A DNA stretch of 20,878 nucleotides from a virus. Under the pieces are notes generated by a model. The model was not told the origin of the DNA. It made no database searches and was given only the letters and a program-made list of their open reading frames with translations. Positions 1 through 7,446 of this stretch are shown piece after piece. The number at the start of each line of letters is the position of its first letter. The first letter of the stretch is position 1. Where the stretch lies: positions 1 through 20,878 of the IMG/VR virus record IMGVR_UViG_3300042691_033711; one strand, 5' to 3'. Both the position numbers and the translations under genes were made by a program.

Positions 1-238
1 TACCCATATCCATTTCGTCTGAGTCCATTTCGTCCTCATCTTCCATTTCAGGTTCTTCCATGTCCACTTCCATGTCAACCTCTTCTTCGCCTTGTTCGTT
101 AAGAGATTCTTTTACTAGTTCTTTGATTTCTTCCTTCATAGTAGAAGCAAGTATTCCTTTTGCATTTTCCGCAACCGCTTCTTCCAAATTTTTCATTTGG
201 AGGATTGCTTCTTCAACAATAGATTTTTCTTTTGCCAT
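1..238 (-). CDS. Acidic Met/Glu/Asp-rich protein, N-terminal part (candidate prohead scaffold)
   Basis: The reading frame starts at ATG 238 and runs off the left edge, so only 79 residues are seen. It begins MAKEKSIVEEAILQMKNLEE, a helical, probably coiled-coil start, and then becomes a run of Glu, Asp and Met (VDMEVDMEEPEMEDEDEMD). It is the next gene after the prohead protease block in the direction of transcription. In T4-like phages the core scaffold gene (gp22) follows the protease (gp21) and precedes the major capsid gene, and scaffolds are acidic and helical, so scaffold is the best guess. This is inference from position and composition; no diagnostic motif is visible. Its low-complexity style resembles the 410-residue protein at 10129-11361. 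A TATTTATA site lies 20 nt before the start. Confidence 0.7.
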   Translation of the reverse strand, partial: MAKEKSIVEEAILQMKNLEEAVAENAKGILASTMKEEIKELVKESLNEQGEEEVDMEVDMEEPEMEDEDEMDSDEMDMG

Positions 239-258
239 TCTTTGTTTTTATTTTTCTA

Positions 259-266
259 TATAAATA
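259..266 (-). promoter_or_regulatory. TATTTATA promoter-like site of the acidic protein gene
   Basis: The minus strand reads TATTTATA here, 20 nt before the start codon at 238. It belongs to the recurrent TATTTAT class of this window. Confidence 0.55.
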
Positions 267-321
267 TGTATCAAAGCACAAAAATTTTTAATTATTTATT
301 TTGATATGCAATATTTTTTTA

Positions 322-1278
322 TTATTTTTGTCCCGACTTGCCTAATTTTTGTTTTTCGAGTTCTATCATTTTCTCGATTTCGGCTTTTCTGAATTCTAGA
401 TTTTGTAATCTTCTATCCCCAACTTTGAAGATGTCATCCTCTACAGGAGTACTTCTATATGTTTTTACTTTTGTTTGTCCCTCGAAATTCACGTTACTCA
501 AAAGATATGGTTCATCATATCTTGTAATTTCGTTGGTAGATTTTTTAATTTTGTTTTGTTTGTTTTCAAATCCGATATATTGTTGATTTTCATAATCAAC
601 AAATAAAAAAACTTGTATATTTTTTTGAGAATATTTTGTTGGGTCAAAACCTCTTGAATTAACTTCAAAGAATGTATCCCCATCTCTATCTACCAAACTC
701 CTTACTTTTGTGAATGGTTTAACTTGTACAAAGAATGTTTTTCCTCTTACAGTAACGGATAGGTCCATTCCTTTTCTTGTGTCTCTGATATCTCCTGAGC
801 AAAATCTAAAAATCTTGGCATCTTCACCAAAAAATTCTTTTAATATACTCATGGCGTAATCTTCGTTTCTATTACCTTTTTCAATCGTTTCTCTGTTTAA
901 TTCAACTAGCTCATCTGTGATTGGACTTCTGAATAATTTTTGGGCATTCAGAGTAATCCATTCCATAAAATTTTTTGGGTTGAGCTCTGTATCGGGTTTT
1001 TCTTCACGAAACATTGATTCCATTTTCCTTCTGACTTTTAGATTGGTGTCAAATCTGTTTAATACGGACCATTTATCGACACCCGGTATATGTTCATAAA
1101 CACCAATTACGCCAAAATCAGTATTACAATTACCATCAGGATTTTCAATTTTACCCCAATTTGAGGGATAATAAACATCTTTCAATGTTTTTCTAATATG
1201 AGCGGCAATGGGGTCCTCTTGTCTTTTAAAATACTCTGATAATATGGTATATTGACCCTCTGAAATTGTAATTTTCAT
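322..1278 (-). CDS. Probable PD-(D/E)XK-fold nuclease-like protein in head module
   Basis: This is a 318-residue protein. I start it at ATG 1278 (MKITISEGQY) and not at the upstream GTG 1317, because the longer version would run through a strong terminator hairpin and because a TATTTATC site ends 4 nt before 1278. Residues 133-187 hold a restriction-endonuclease-like pattern: Glu139 in a helix (EKGNRNEDYAMSILKEFF), Asp172 in GMDLSVTVRGK, and Gln185-Val-Lys187 in FFVQVKP. D...QxK is a known variant of the D...(D/E)xK active site, for example in Mrr-like enzymes. The N-terminal 130 residues and the charged helical C-terminus (about 290-318) are unrecognised. The gene lies between the prohead protease operon and the candidate scaffold gene, where T4 has no nuclease. 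Nuclease activity is inferred from the motif only. Confidence 0.6.
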   Translation of the reverse strand: MKITISEGQYTILSEYFKRQEDPIAAHIRKTLKDVYYPSNWGKIENPDGNCNTDFGVIGVYEHIPGVDKWSVLNRFDTNLKVRRKMESMFREEKPDTELNPKNFMEWITLNAQKLFRSPITDELVELNRETIEKGNRNEDYAMSILKEFFGEDAKIFRFCSGDIRDTRKGMDLSVTVRGKTFFVQVKPFTKVRSLVDRDGDTFFEVNSRGFDPTKYSQKNIQVFLFVDYENQQYIGFENKQNKIKKSTNEITRYDEPYLLSNVNFEGQTKVKTYRSTPVEDDIFKVGDRRLQNLEFRKAEIEKMIELEKQKLGKSGQK

Positions 1279-1282
1279 ATCA

Positions 1283-1290
1283 GATAAATA
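1283..1290 (-). promoter_or_regulatory. TATTTATC promoter-like site, 4 nt from start codon
   Basis: The minus strand reads TATTTATC, then TGAT, then ATG at 1278. If this is a -10 element, the transcript would begin at or next to the start codon. It supports 1278 as the true start. Confidence 0.5.
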
Positions 1291-1299
1291 TATCGGAAT

Positions 1300-1327
1300 A
1301 AAAAAAAGGAGGGTCACCCCTCCTTTT
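1300..1327 (-). terminator. Rho-independent terminator after the 69-residue gene
   Basis: A perfect 10-bp stem, AAAAGGAGGG and CCCTCCTTTT at 1304-1313 and 1318-1327, closes a 4-nt loop. On the minus strand it is followed by a run of T (complement of 1300-1307). It ends the protease/69-residue operon. The T-rich arms make it partly bidirectional. Confidence 0.85.
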
Positions 1328-1349
1328 ACAACTATTGATAATATTTTGA

Positions 1350-1559
1350 TTATTCTATCACCTCATCAATTTTACTTTCAACAATAGCTGTTATTCTCCA
1401 ATCTTCCGAATAGTTTTCAAAAACCTTTGTCACTTTTGCTTCAACATCAGTTGGTGAATAACCTTTAACCAATTTTTCTTGTCTTAATTTTTTAATTTTG
1501 CCTGACTCAGGGTCTGGCATGTCTGTTGTAATTTTTGCTACAAAATATTTTTCGTCCAT
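1350..1559 (-). CDS. Small protein resembling DUF4494 of Bacteroidota
   Basis: This 69-residue protein starts at ATG 1559, 13 nt after the protease gene, so the two form an operon that ends at the 1300-1327 terminator. Its layout (MDEKYFVAKI, then KKLRQEKLVKGYSPTDVEAKV, then WRITAIVESKIDEVI) recalls DUF4494, a small family I know mainly from Bacteroidota and their phages. There the pattern is a start strand, a VTE-YLVDA-SFTEAE-like stretch, and a terminal strand with K-x-E-I. The similarity is recalled, not computed. The role is unknown, and the location suggests expression together with head maturation. Confidence 0.75.
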   Translation of the reverse strand: MDEKYFVAKITTDMPDPESGKIKKLRQEKLVKGYSPTDVEAKVTKVFENYSEDWRITAIVESKIDEVIE

Positions 1560-1572
1560 TTTTTATTGAGTT

Positions 1573-2298
1573 TTAATAACCCAAATAATCGTTCAATTTC
1601 TTCATTAAGTCAAGCGATTTGTCAGGTGACCCACCAAATTGTCTCTCATCTTTCATTTTTTTCTCTTCCTCAAGATTTTCTTCAAAGTTGAATCTCTCAT
1701 TTGGCTCATTGAATAGGTAAGCACCTGGTGTAGACGGTGACCACACAAGGTCAAAACAAATTAATTCAAAATCATCTTGAACCTCGTTCTGTTCTCCAAT
1801 TTTTTTGAGTGACCCCACGCCGCGAGATGATATACCTAATGTTACACCTTGTCTCAAAAGATTTGCCGCTTGGTCTCCTTTGGTTGATACAATTCCTCTT
1901 TCGTGAAAACCTGGTGAAGTTAATAGTTTTAATTTTCCCATTAATACGGGTCCTTCCCACCATATATCACTGATAGCATGTGAAACTCTATCCAAATCAA
2001 CAAGGGAAGACTCGGGGTGATTTAACTCGGATAAAGCAATACCCTTGTTAATCATTTTTTTATAGTTATCCGCCTCTCTCTTTAATACTTTCTCGGGGTA
2101 TATTCTACCGTTTCTATTAGGAGTATTGTATTTTTGAAGTACTGCGTAGAATTCAAATGGTTTAGAGTGGTCTAACATACCTTTAGACTCTCTAACTAAT
2201 TCCGCATTTCTTTTTTCTGTGGGAGATAAAAATCCGGCATCATATTCAATAAGAATACCCTTACCTGATTGTCCCGGTTTCAAAACTTCCATATTCAT
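1573..2298 (-). CDS. 21: Prohead core protease (T4 gp21-like)
   Basis: This 241-residue serine protease should cleave scaffold and capsid precursors inside the prohead before DNA packaging. The family signature is clear: NRNGRIYP at 61-68, SELNHPESS at 90-98 with catalytic-type His94, SHAI at 106-109, and GVTLGISSRGVG at 151-162 with the candidate nucleophile Ser157 or Ser158. This is the herpesvirus-assemblin-like fold of T4 gp21. A C-terminal tail of about 40 residues (from 200) is charged and could be self-cleaved. M3 is an alternative start. The gene lies downstream of the portal gene, as in T4, and shares a transcript with the 69-residue gene. A TATTTATT site lies 7 nt before the start. 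Confidence 0.93.
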   Translation of the reverse strand: MNMEVLKPGQSGKGILIEYDAGFLSPTEKRNAELVRESKGMLDHSKPFEFYAVLQKYNTPNRNGRIYPEKVLKREADNYKKMINKGIALSELNHPESSLVDLDRVSHAISDIWWEGPVLMGKLKLLTSPGFHERGIVSTKGDQAANLLRQGVTLGISSRGVGSLKKIGEQNEVQDDFELICFDLVWSPSTPGAYLFNEPNERFNFEENLEEEKKMKDERQFGGSPDKSLDLMKKLNDYLGY

Positions 2299-2305
2299 TT
2301 TTTAT

Positions 2306-2313
2306 AATAAATA
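2306..2313 (-). promoter_or_regulatory. TATTTATT promoter-like site of the prohead protease
   Basis: The minus strand reads AGTATTTATTATAAAAA, placing TATTTATT 7 nt before the start at 2298. It sits just after the stop of the upstream gene (2323). Confidence 0.5.
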
Positions 2314-2322
2314 CTTTGTTTT

Positions 2323-2784
2323 TTAACTTTGTAGAAGTACTTCCTTTTGTTTGGTGTTTTTGCGTAAAGAAAATTTAAAATATTCGTTCTTTGTAAAATG
2401 TATTGATATAATTTCTTTTGTTATTTTTTTCAGAATATCCTTTAATTTTTTTGACTTGAAGTCGAGGTCTTTTTTCTTTAGATAAAAATTTATTTCTAAA
2501 TTCAAGAATGATTTTTTCTTTAGACACAATCCACTTGCTCTTAAATCTAAATCAACTATAAAGTTTTCTTCAAATATTAATCTATCTAAAATGTCGTGTA
2601 TTGTGTGTTTTATTGACCTTGTTAAATTTAGAACCACTCTTTGCCAATTATCCGAGTCAGTTATTGGTTCTACCCATGTTTGTATGTTTAAATATAAAGA
2701 CTTAAATTCAACTGAATCCACCGTGCCATAAATCACCTTCGCATTTTTGAAACCCGCGATTGGTGAAGTTTTCCCTTTTTTCAT
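2323..2784 (-). CDS. Unknown protein between portal and protease genes
   Basis: This protein has 153 residues from ATG 2784 (MKKGKTSPIAGFKNAK); the TTG codon just before is an unlikely start. The first half looks like a mixed alpha/beta domain (VIYGTVDSVEFKSLYLNIQT, then VVLNLTRSIKHTIHDILDRL). The second half is very Lys-rich with beta-like stretches (FLNLEINFYLKKKDLDFKSK). I do not recognise a family. In T4 the slots between portal and protease hold the prohead core proteins gp67 and gp68, so a core or vertex role is possible, but this one is basic where gp67 is acidic. No TATTTAT site precedes it. Its upstream region (2785-2878) is shared with the divergent rpsU. Confidence 0.8.
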   Translation of the reverse strand: MKKGKTSPIAGFKNAKVIYGTVDSVEFKSLYLNIQTWVEPITDSDNWQRVVLNLTRSIKHTIHDILDRLIFEENFIVDLDLRASGLCLKKKSFLNLEINFYLKKKDLDFKSKKLKDILKKITKEIISIHFTKNEYFKFSLRKNTKQKEVLLQS

Positions 2785-2866
2785 CAACTTTTCATTTTAC
2801 CAACGTTTATTTTAAAAAAAATAAGTATATTTGCGTCAGTAGTCAAAAAAAATTTAATTTTGATGT

Positions 2867-2874
2867 TATTTATT
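2867..2874 (+). promoter_or_regulatory. TATTTATT promoter-like site of rpsU (plus strand)
   Basis: The plus strand reads TATTTATT, then ATAT, then ATG at 2879. The 4-nt spacing equals that at 1283-1290 and 13609-13616. It is the only plus-strand copy I assign to a gene, which supports the idea that the motif follows gene direction. Confidence 0.5.
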
Positions 2875-2878
2875 ATAT

Positions 2879-3070
2879 ATGTTAATTGTAAAATTAGACA
2901 AAAATACCGGAATTGAGAAAGCGTTAAAGTTACTCAAAAGTAAAGTGATTAAAACTCGACAGTCTAGTCAGCTCGTAGAACGTAAAGAGTATGAAAAGAA
3001 GTCGGTTAGAAAAAGAAAAATGATGAAAAAAGCCAAGTACGTTCAGAAAATGAGAAACAAGGACAATTAA
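2879..3070 (+). CDS. rpsU: Phage-encoded small-subunit ribosomal protein bS21
   Basis: This 63-residue protein matches bacterial ribosomal protein S21, which binds near the 3' end of 16S rRNA on the 30S platform and influences mRNA selection. The match covers the full length: MLIVKLDKNTGIEKALKLLK (N-terminal strand and helix), the central ERKEYEKKSVRKRK (compare the family's R-x-x-YEKPS-x-x-R), and a basic C-terminal helix with AKYVQKM. The MLI- start and Tyr54 in a Y-(I/V)-Q motif are as I recall them from Flavobacterium S21. The conserved Pro after YEK is Lys here. The gene lies on the plus strand within a minus-strand head module. No Shine-Dalgarno sequence is seen. Its stop shares the palindrome TTAA with the convergent neighbour. 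Confidence 0.92.
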   Translation: MLIVKLDKNTGIEKALKLLKSKVIKTRQSSQLVERKEYEKKSVRKRKMMKKAKYVQKMRNKDN

Positions 3071-3783
3071 AGATTATCGTTTAGGTTCTTTAATTTGAAA
3101 TATGTGAATTTATCATATTTTTCTGATATTACTTTTTCCATCGTTTCAGTAATCCTACTTTTGGTTTCTGAATCAGAGCTTTCTTTTATTGTCTCCAACT
3201 TTTTGGTGACACTTTCTTTCAATTGCTCAAAATTTGTTTCCAATTCTTTGTCGTCAGTTTTTAGAAAATCTACCAATTCTTTCTTTTCAGACTCATTCAA
3301 ACTTTCGATATAGTTAGTTATAGTTTTGTTAGCAACATTTACCATAGTACTTAATGGTAAATTAACCACTTCTTTCTTATCGACAGGTTTTTTCTTTAAT
3401 GACTCCTTCAGTAGTTTCTTACTTGATAATCTCGATTCAATTGTAAGAACATCGTTTGAAAATAAGTTATCGATATTTGAATAATTGTTGTCTGACTTTA
3501 CATTCACAACCCAATTTGACAAATCAACTAATGTTGAAGTTTTAATCTTGTTAATAGTATTTTCGTAAATTGTAATACATTCATGAATATAATCATCAAC
3601 GATTGACTCATTTAATCCTTTATTAGAATTTAACTCGTCGTACAAATAGAAAAGTTTTGATATGTTTTTATTTTCTAATACATTCTTCTTGAAATTTTTC
3701 ATTTCATTTTTGAATGTTCCGTTAGAGTATGACTCTAACATCAATTTTTCTATCTTCGATTTTAATAATCCAAACTTTACCAT
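3067..3783 (-). CDS. Unknown helical protein after portal gene (possible prohead core protein)
   Basis: This 238-residue protein is rich in Lys, Glu, Asn and Ser and looks almost wholly helical, with long charged stretches near 115-135 (SSKKLLKESLKKK) and 160-225 (ESLNESEKKELVDF, then QLKESVTKKLETIKES). No signal peptide, membrane segment or known motif is visible. It follows the portal gene immediately, the slot of T4 gp67/gp68, so a core or scaffold-associated role is a reasonable guess from position alone. Its stop overlaps that of the convergent rpsU by 4 nt, so no terminator space exists between them. A palindromic TATTTATAAATA site lies upstream. Confidence 0.82.
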   Translation of the reverse strand: MVKFGLLKSKIEKLMLESYSNGTFKNEMKNFKKNVLENKNISKLFYLYDELNSNKGLNESIVDDYIHECITIYENTINKIKTSTLVDLSNWVVNVKSDNNYSNIDNLFSNDVLTIESRLSSKKLLKESLKKKPVDKKEVVNLPLSTMVNVANKTITNYIESLNESEKKELVDFLKTDDKELETNFEQLKESVTKKLETIKESSDSETKSRITETMEKVISEKYDKFTYFKLKNLNDNL

Positions 3784-3794
3784 GTGTTTTTATT

Positions 3795-3802
3795 TATAAA
3801 TA
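3795..3802 (-). promoter_or_regulatory. TATTTATA promoter-like site before the 238-residue gene
   Basis: The site is the core of the 12-base palindrome TATTTATAAATA (3791-3802), 11 nt before ATG 3783 and directly after the portal stop codon. Because it is palindromic it also contains the T4 late promoter sequence TATAAATA. Confidence 0.55.
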
Positions 3803-5605
3803 TCAATCTCTCAAAACTTTTCTCAATTGAGCCTCCATTTCACCTAAAGAATTTTCGGCCTTTGACAAATCAATAAAACTATTAGACTCGGTTAAACTGT
3901 AGTTCTCAACCAAAATCTTTAGATTATCTCGTTTGAATTCTTCAGGTACTGTTCCCCCTTCTCCACCAGGTGGAGGTGGTGGTGGCATTCCTCCAGGTTC
4001 TTCACCGCCGGGAGGTGGAGGAGGTGCCGCGGCTCCCGCAGATGGTGTTCCTCCTGTTGTACTACCATATAGTTTATCAATAGTGTCAAATAAACCTGTA
4101 TGAGTAATTATTGTTGCGGTGTTAGTCAATTCAGCGCCAACAGCCTTTTCAATTCTTTGTTGTTGTAAATCAAGTTTAACTTCTTCATCACTAAACCCAA
4201 GAACATGTTTCTTAGCCCAAGATACTGACACAGGAGCAATACCCTCAATAGCGGTCACAGCATCCTTATACAGTAATATCTTTTCTTTCCAAACATCTAT
4301 TTTAAGTAAATCAGCTTGAGTCGATGGATTAGTTAAACCTAATGTGAAGTTTGATAATTCATCTTCAAAACCTGTCAAGAATAAGTGTATAATGGCAATC
4401 TTATTTAATTCAGCAATCATACATTTTTGTATTCTATTGATGGTTCTTGCGAAACGAATATCCTGTAACGACAAGTTTTTACCTTCACCAACAACTTCCT
4501 CAAATCCTAAAAACGCTTTAGGAACACGTAGTGCGGTCAATAATTTTTTCTGTATGTACTCAATATCGGCAATTTCCGATAGGTTTTGAGCGCCTGCTAA
4601 AGTTTCAATAGGTGACGCTTGAGCCGGGTCTCTTACAGGAATAAAATAATCTTGGTCGACGGCCATTTGGTTAAATCTCATATCAACGTTTCCTGTCTTT
4701 GAGTCAACAACTTGGTCTCTCTTGAATTTGTTGGCAACACGCTGTACATACGCCTCTACATCTTTATCGTCCATATTACCAACGAACACTTTGAATACCC
4801 TTCTTTCAGGTGCTCTCGATGTTCTATATATCAACATCGCATCTTCAGATAACAATAATTGCTTCCAAATACGACGAGCTTTTTCTAACATAGAAGTTCC
4901 GTAAGGAAGTTTTCTATCATCACCCATCAATCTGAAGTGAGCAATTTCCCATGAATTGAATTCCATGTCCTTTGCCTTCCACTTAAATCTCAAACCTCTG
5001 TTTTCCTTTGGTTCCTCAACGTTTTGAGATTTTGCCGGCATACCTCTCTCAAGACGTTCAATCTCAATATTTGGTAACTGCATACATCCCACAACCCCTT
5101 TTTCTGAGTCCAACTTCAAATAAACAAAGTTATCACCGTACTTACAAGTGTTACGTGTCCACATAGGTAAGTTGGTGTTAATATCTAAAACATTGTTAAA
5201 TAAATCGGTTAGAATACCCTTAATTCTTTTTGATTCAGAATAAATCTGAAGCATATAACCATTCTGGTCAACGGTTGTTGATTCTTCACCGTAGATATCC
5301 AAAGCTGCAGAAATCTCGGGAGTATATTCCATTGACTCGTAATCATAAAACGACGCTAACCTTGTTGGTTCATAATATACCGCTTGAGTATATAAATTAC
5401 TTTCAATCTTTTGCCATTGGTTCGCAAGATAGAAAGTTTGTTGAGCTTGTAAGAGCTCTTTGTCGTATTCTTGTTTTGAAGTTGTTCGTAACAACTCCTT
5501 CTTATCAAACTTATAGGTTGGGTAGTCCTGATTAAGTAACGCATTTGGTCCAAACGCTCTAGTTAATCTTTGCCAAACCGTCATTTGGTTATTGTTATTC
5601 TCCAT
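3803..5605 (-). CDS. 20: Portal vertex protein (T4 gp20-like)
   Basis: This 600-residue portal protein should form the dodecameric ring through which DNA enters and leaves the head. Recognisable T4-portal features are YESMEYTPEISAALDIYGEE (about 87-106), followed by the STTVDQNGYMLQIYSES strand, NLPMWTRNTCKYGDNFVYLK, WEIAHFRLMGDD with PYGTSMLEKARRIWKQL, and YRTSRAPERRVFKV. T4 gp20 is 524 residues. The extra length is at the C-terminus, where residues 518-555 form a Pro/Gly/Glu linker with PPPPP and PPPPPP runs, followed by a helical tail (about 557-600). The gene lies 65 nt downstream of the terminase gene and upstream of the protease gene, which is T4-like order. The leader is unusually long for this window (57 nt after the TATTTATA site). 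Confidence 0.95.
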   Translation of the reverse strand: MENNNNQMTVWQRLTRAFGPNALLNQDYPTYKFDKKELLRTTSKQEYDKELLQAQQTFYLANQWQKIESNLYTQAVYYEPTRLASFYDYESMEYTPEISAALDIYGEESTTVDQNGYMLQIYSESKRIKGILTDLFNNVLDINTNLPMWTRNTCKYGDNFVYLKLDSEKGVVGCMQLPNIEIERLERGMPAKSQNVEEPKENRGLRFKWKAKDMEFNSWEIAHFRLMGDDRKLPYGTSMLEKARRIWKQLLLSEDAMLIYRTSRAPERRVFKVFVGNMDDKDVEAYVQRVANKFKRDQVVDSKTGNVDMRFNQMAVDQDYFIPVRDPAQASPIETLAGAQNLSEIADIEYIQKKLLTALRVPKAFLGFEEVVGEGKNLSLQDIRFARTINRIQKCMIAELNKIAIIHLFLTGFEDELSNFTLGLTNPSTQADLLKIDVWKEKILLYKDAVTAIEGIAPVSVSWAKKHVLGFSDEEVKLDLQQQRIEKAVGAELTNTATIITHTGLFDTIDKLYGSTTGGTPSAGAAAPPPPPGGEEPGGMPPPPPPGGEGGTVPEEFKRDNLKILVENYSLTESNSFIDLSKAENSLGEMEAQLRKVLRD

Positions 5606-5662
5606 AGGGTAATTTTAATCACCACAAATAATAACTAAATAGATATTATTTTGTTGGTTTTA

Positions 5663-5670
5663 TATAAATA
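5663..5670 (-). promoter_or_regulatory. TATTTATA promoter-like site of the portal gene
   Basis: The minus strand reads AATATTTATATAAAA immediately after the terminase stop codon, 57 nt before the portal start. It gives the portal gene its own transcript. Confidence 0.5.
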
Positions 5671-7431
5671 TTATCTACTCCCAAATAACCAACCATATTT
5701 CATATAATCATCTTTGGTTATATTATTACCGTTAAATTGGTTAGTTCTATCTGTGTAATTTGGTATTACAGGATTAAATGCGATTTGAGCTCCGACATTA
5801 TCGTTGTTACTAACTGACCATGACTCAAGCATAGCTTTTGTTTGGTCTGTAACTTTTGTAAGTTGTGTAAAGGATGACTCGGCAACATAACAAGCCATGG
5901 CAATTGACATAATCAAGTCATCGTGGTGTCCTTTTTGGTGGTCAGGTCGTCCGTTGATATAGATAAACGTATTCATTTCATTGAATAAACGGTTACTGTA
6001 TATCTTAAAGTCGTGTCTCATCGCTTCTTCAAACGAAGCAATTATCTGTACTCTTTTGTTGTTAAAGTTAATTCCTGGTATCTTTTCAGCAGCCTTTGGG
6101 TCCCACTTCCATTTGTTTGCGGTATCTACACCATCAACATATAAATCTTTGTAACCCATCTCTTGTAACTTTCTTGATGTTGATACTCCCATACCGCCGG
6201 TTATATCAATCACAATAAAACAAGAATACATGTTTGCCCACTTATAACAAATGTCGGCCATGGTATCAGGAGGTAATTTACCGACAAATTCGGCAACCTG
6301 TTCTCTCTCATCAAAATCAATAATTTGAAACGAGCTGAAGTCCTCACTATCCCCTCTACTCACATCGACACCCATTACATATTTGTGACCAATGACAGGT
6401 TCCTTCCATATCCAAAGAGCGTTACCCATCATTTTGTTCTGTGGTTCTTTCAAGTAATTTTCTCTAACCTTTTGTAACAAATTTGAATCAAATACGTTGT
6501 CACCTGACCCCAAAAAGTTACATTCCAACTCTTGAGAAACTTTTCTCTTATCGTACTTCAGTTTTTTAACCATACCCTCAAACCAAAGTGAGCATGGCTT
6601 ATAACCCGTATCCATGATAGATTTTAATTCAACATAGTCACGCTTTTCAAATGGGATTTCTTCCCAACTAATTACATCGTCCTTACTATATTCTTCTTTG
6701 TTCAATAGATAATGGATGATATCTTTGGTTTTAACTAAATATAAATCTTTGGTATAACGAGGGTCTCTAAACCAATACATCTCGGAAATTTTGAAGTCAT
6801 TCATGTTTCTCAATGACTGGTCGTATATTTCGTAATAAATTGGGTCATAACCATTAGGTGTAGATACAACAATAACTTTACCACCCGTAGATAACGACGC
6901 CATACAAGCCGCCCAAAAGTCAGAGTCCGCTTCGATAAACGCTGCCTCATCAAATATCAGGATTGTGGGGGTAAAACCACGAAGTGCGTCTTTAGATGTC
7001 GCTACCGCCTTTACCTCACATCCATTATTTAATTTATAATGTTTTTGTGAGTTCTTATCTGCCGAAAAATCAATACCAACCCAAGCAGGCCATTGACCAA
7101 CAAACCCTCTGATTTTATTTGCCATTTCAAGAGACGTATCAAGTTTGTTGGCAATAATTAGAATTTTCTCGGGTTTATTTTTCTTGGCAAATGCTACTTT
7201 TTTTGATACCCAAGCGGCCGTAACTGTGGATACACCGGCTTGTCGATATTTTAAAGCGATATTTTCGTTGTAATTTTCGTAATCCTCAAGCAAAGAGATT
7301 TGGTCGGGGAATAATTCTAAAGGCACATATTTTGAAACCGTGTTGTCGTAAGTCTGTAAATATGTACCAAGAGCATATGATGTATCTTTCATACATTTCA
7401 CATACTCAATCATTACTTGTTCTTTTGTCAT
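5671..7431 (-). CDS. terL: Terminase large subunit (T4 gp17-like packaging ATPase/nuclease)
   Basis: This 586-residue motor subunit pumps DNA into proheads and cuts the concatemer. The ATPase domain has a deviant Walker A, KYRQAGVST (61-69), lacking the usual GK[ST] lysine, a Walker B with catalytic Glu (ILIFDEAAF, Asp161-Glu162) and the coupling motif STPNG (190-194). The RNase H-like nuclease domain has Asp356 in VMGVDVSRG, Asp409 in FIVIDITGG and Asp504-Asp505 in GHHDDLIMS. The length is close to that of T4 gp17 (610). The gene has a TATTTATA site only 5 nt before its ATG, implying a nearly leaderless transcript. No small terminase subunit was recognised in the window; an unassigned neighbour at 7473-8798 or one outside could fill that role. 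Confidence 0.96.
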   Translation of the reverse strand: MTKEQVMIEYVKCMKDTSYALGTYLQTYDNTVSKYVPLELFPDQISLLEDYENYNENIALKYRQAGVSTVTAAWVSKKVAFAKKNKPEKILIIANKLDTSLEMANKIRGFVGQWPAWVGIDFSADKNSQKHYKLNNGCEVKAVATSKDALRGFTPTILIFDEAAFIEADSDFWAACMASLSTGGKVIVVSTPNGYDPIYYEIYDQSLRNMNDFKISEMYWFRDPRYTKDLYLVKTKDIIHYLLNKEEYSKDDVISWEEIPFEKRDYVELKSIMDTGYKPCSLWFEGMVKKLKYDKRKVSQELECNFLGSGDNVFDSNLLQKVRENYLKEPQNKMMGNALWIWKEPVIGHKYVMGVDVSRGDSEDFSSFQIIDFDEREQVAEFVGKLPPDTMADICYKWANMYSCFIVIDITGGMGVSTSRKLQEMGYKDLYVDGVDTANKWKWDPKAAEKIPGINFNNKRVQIIASFEEAMRHDFKIYSNRLFNEMNTFIYINGRPDHQKGHHDDLIMSIAMACYVAESSFTQLTKVTDQTKAMLESWSVSNNDNVGAQIAFNPVIPNYTDRTNQFNGNNITKDDYMKYGWLFGSR

Positions 7432-7436
7432 ACTAT

Positions 7437-7444
7437 TATAAATA
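7437..7444 (-). promoter_or_regulatory. TATTTATA promoter-like site of the terminase gene
   Basis: The minus strand reads GATATTTATAATAGTATG, with 5 nt between TATTTATA and the start codon at 7431. Confidence 0.55.
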
Positions 7445-7446
7445 TC

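Noticed and set aside
1279-1317. GTG-started extension (13 residues) of the nuclease-like gene
   Set aside because: It would translate through part of the 1300-1327 terminator and the TATTTATC site; the ATG at 1278 follows both.
3971-4038. Pro/Gly-coding run in the portal as a sign of assembly error or fused genes
   Set aside because: The frame is continuous, codons are mixed and the helical tail after it is normal coding sequence, so it is a linker.
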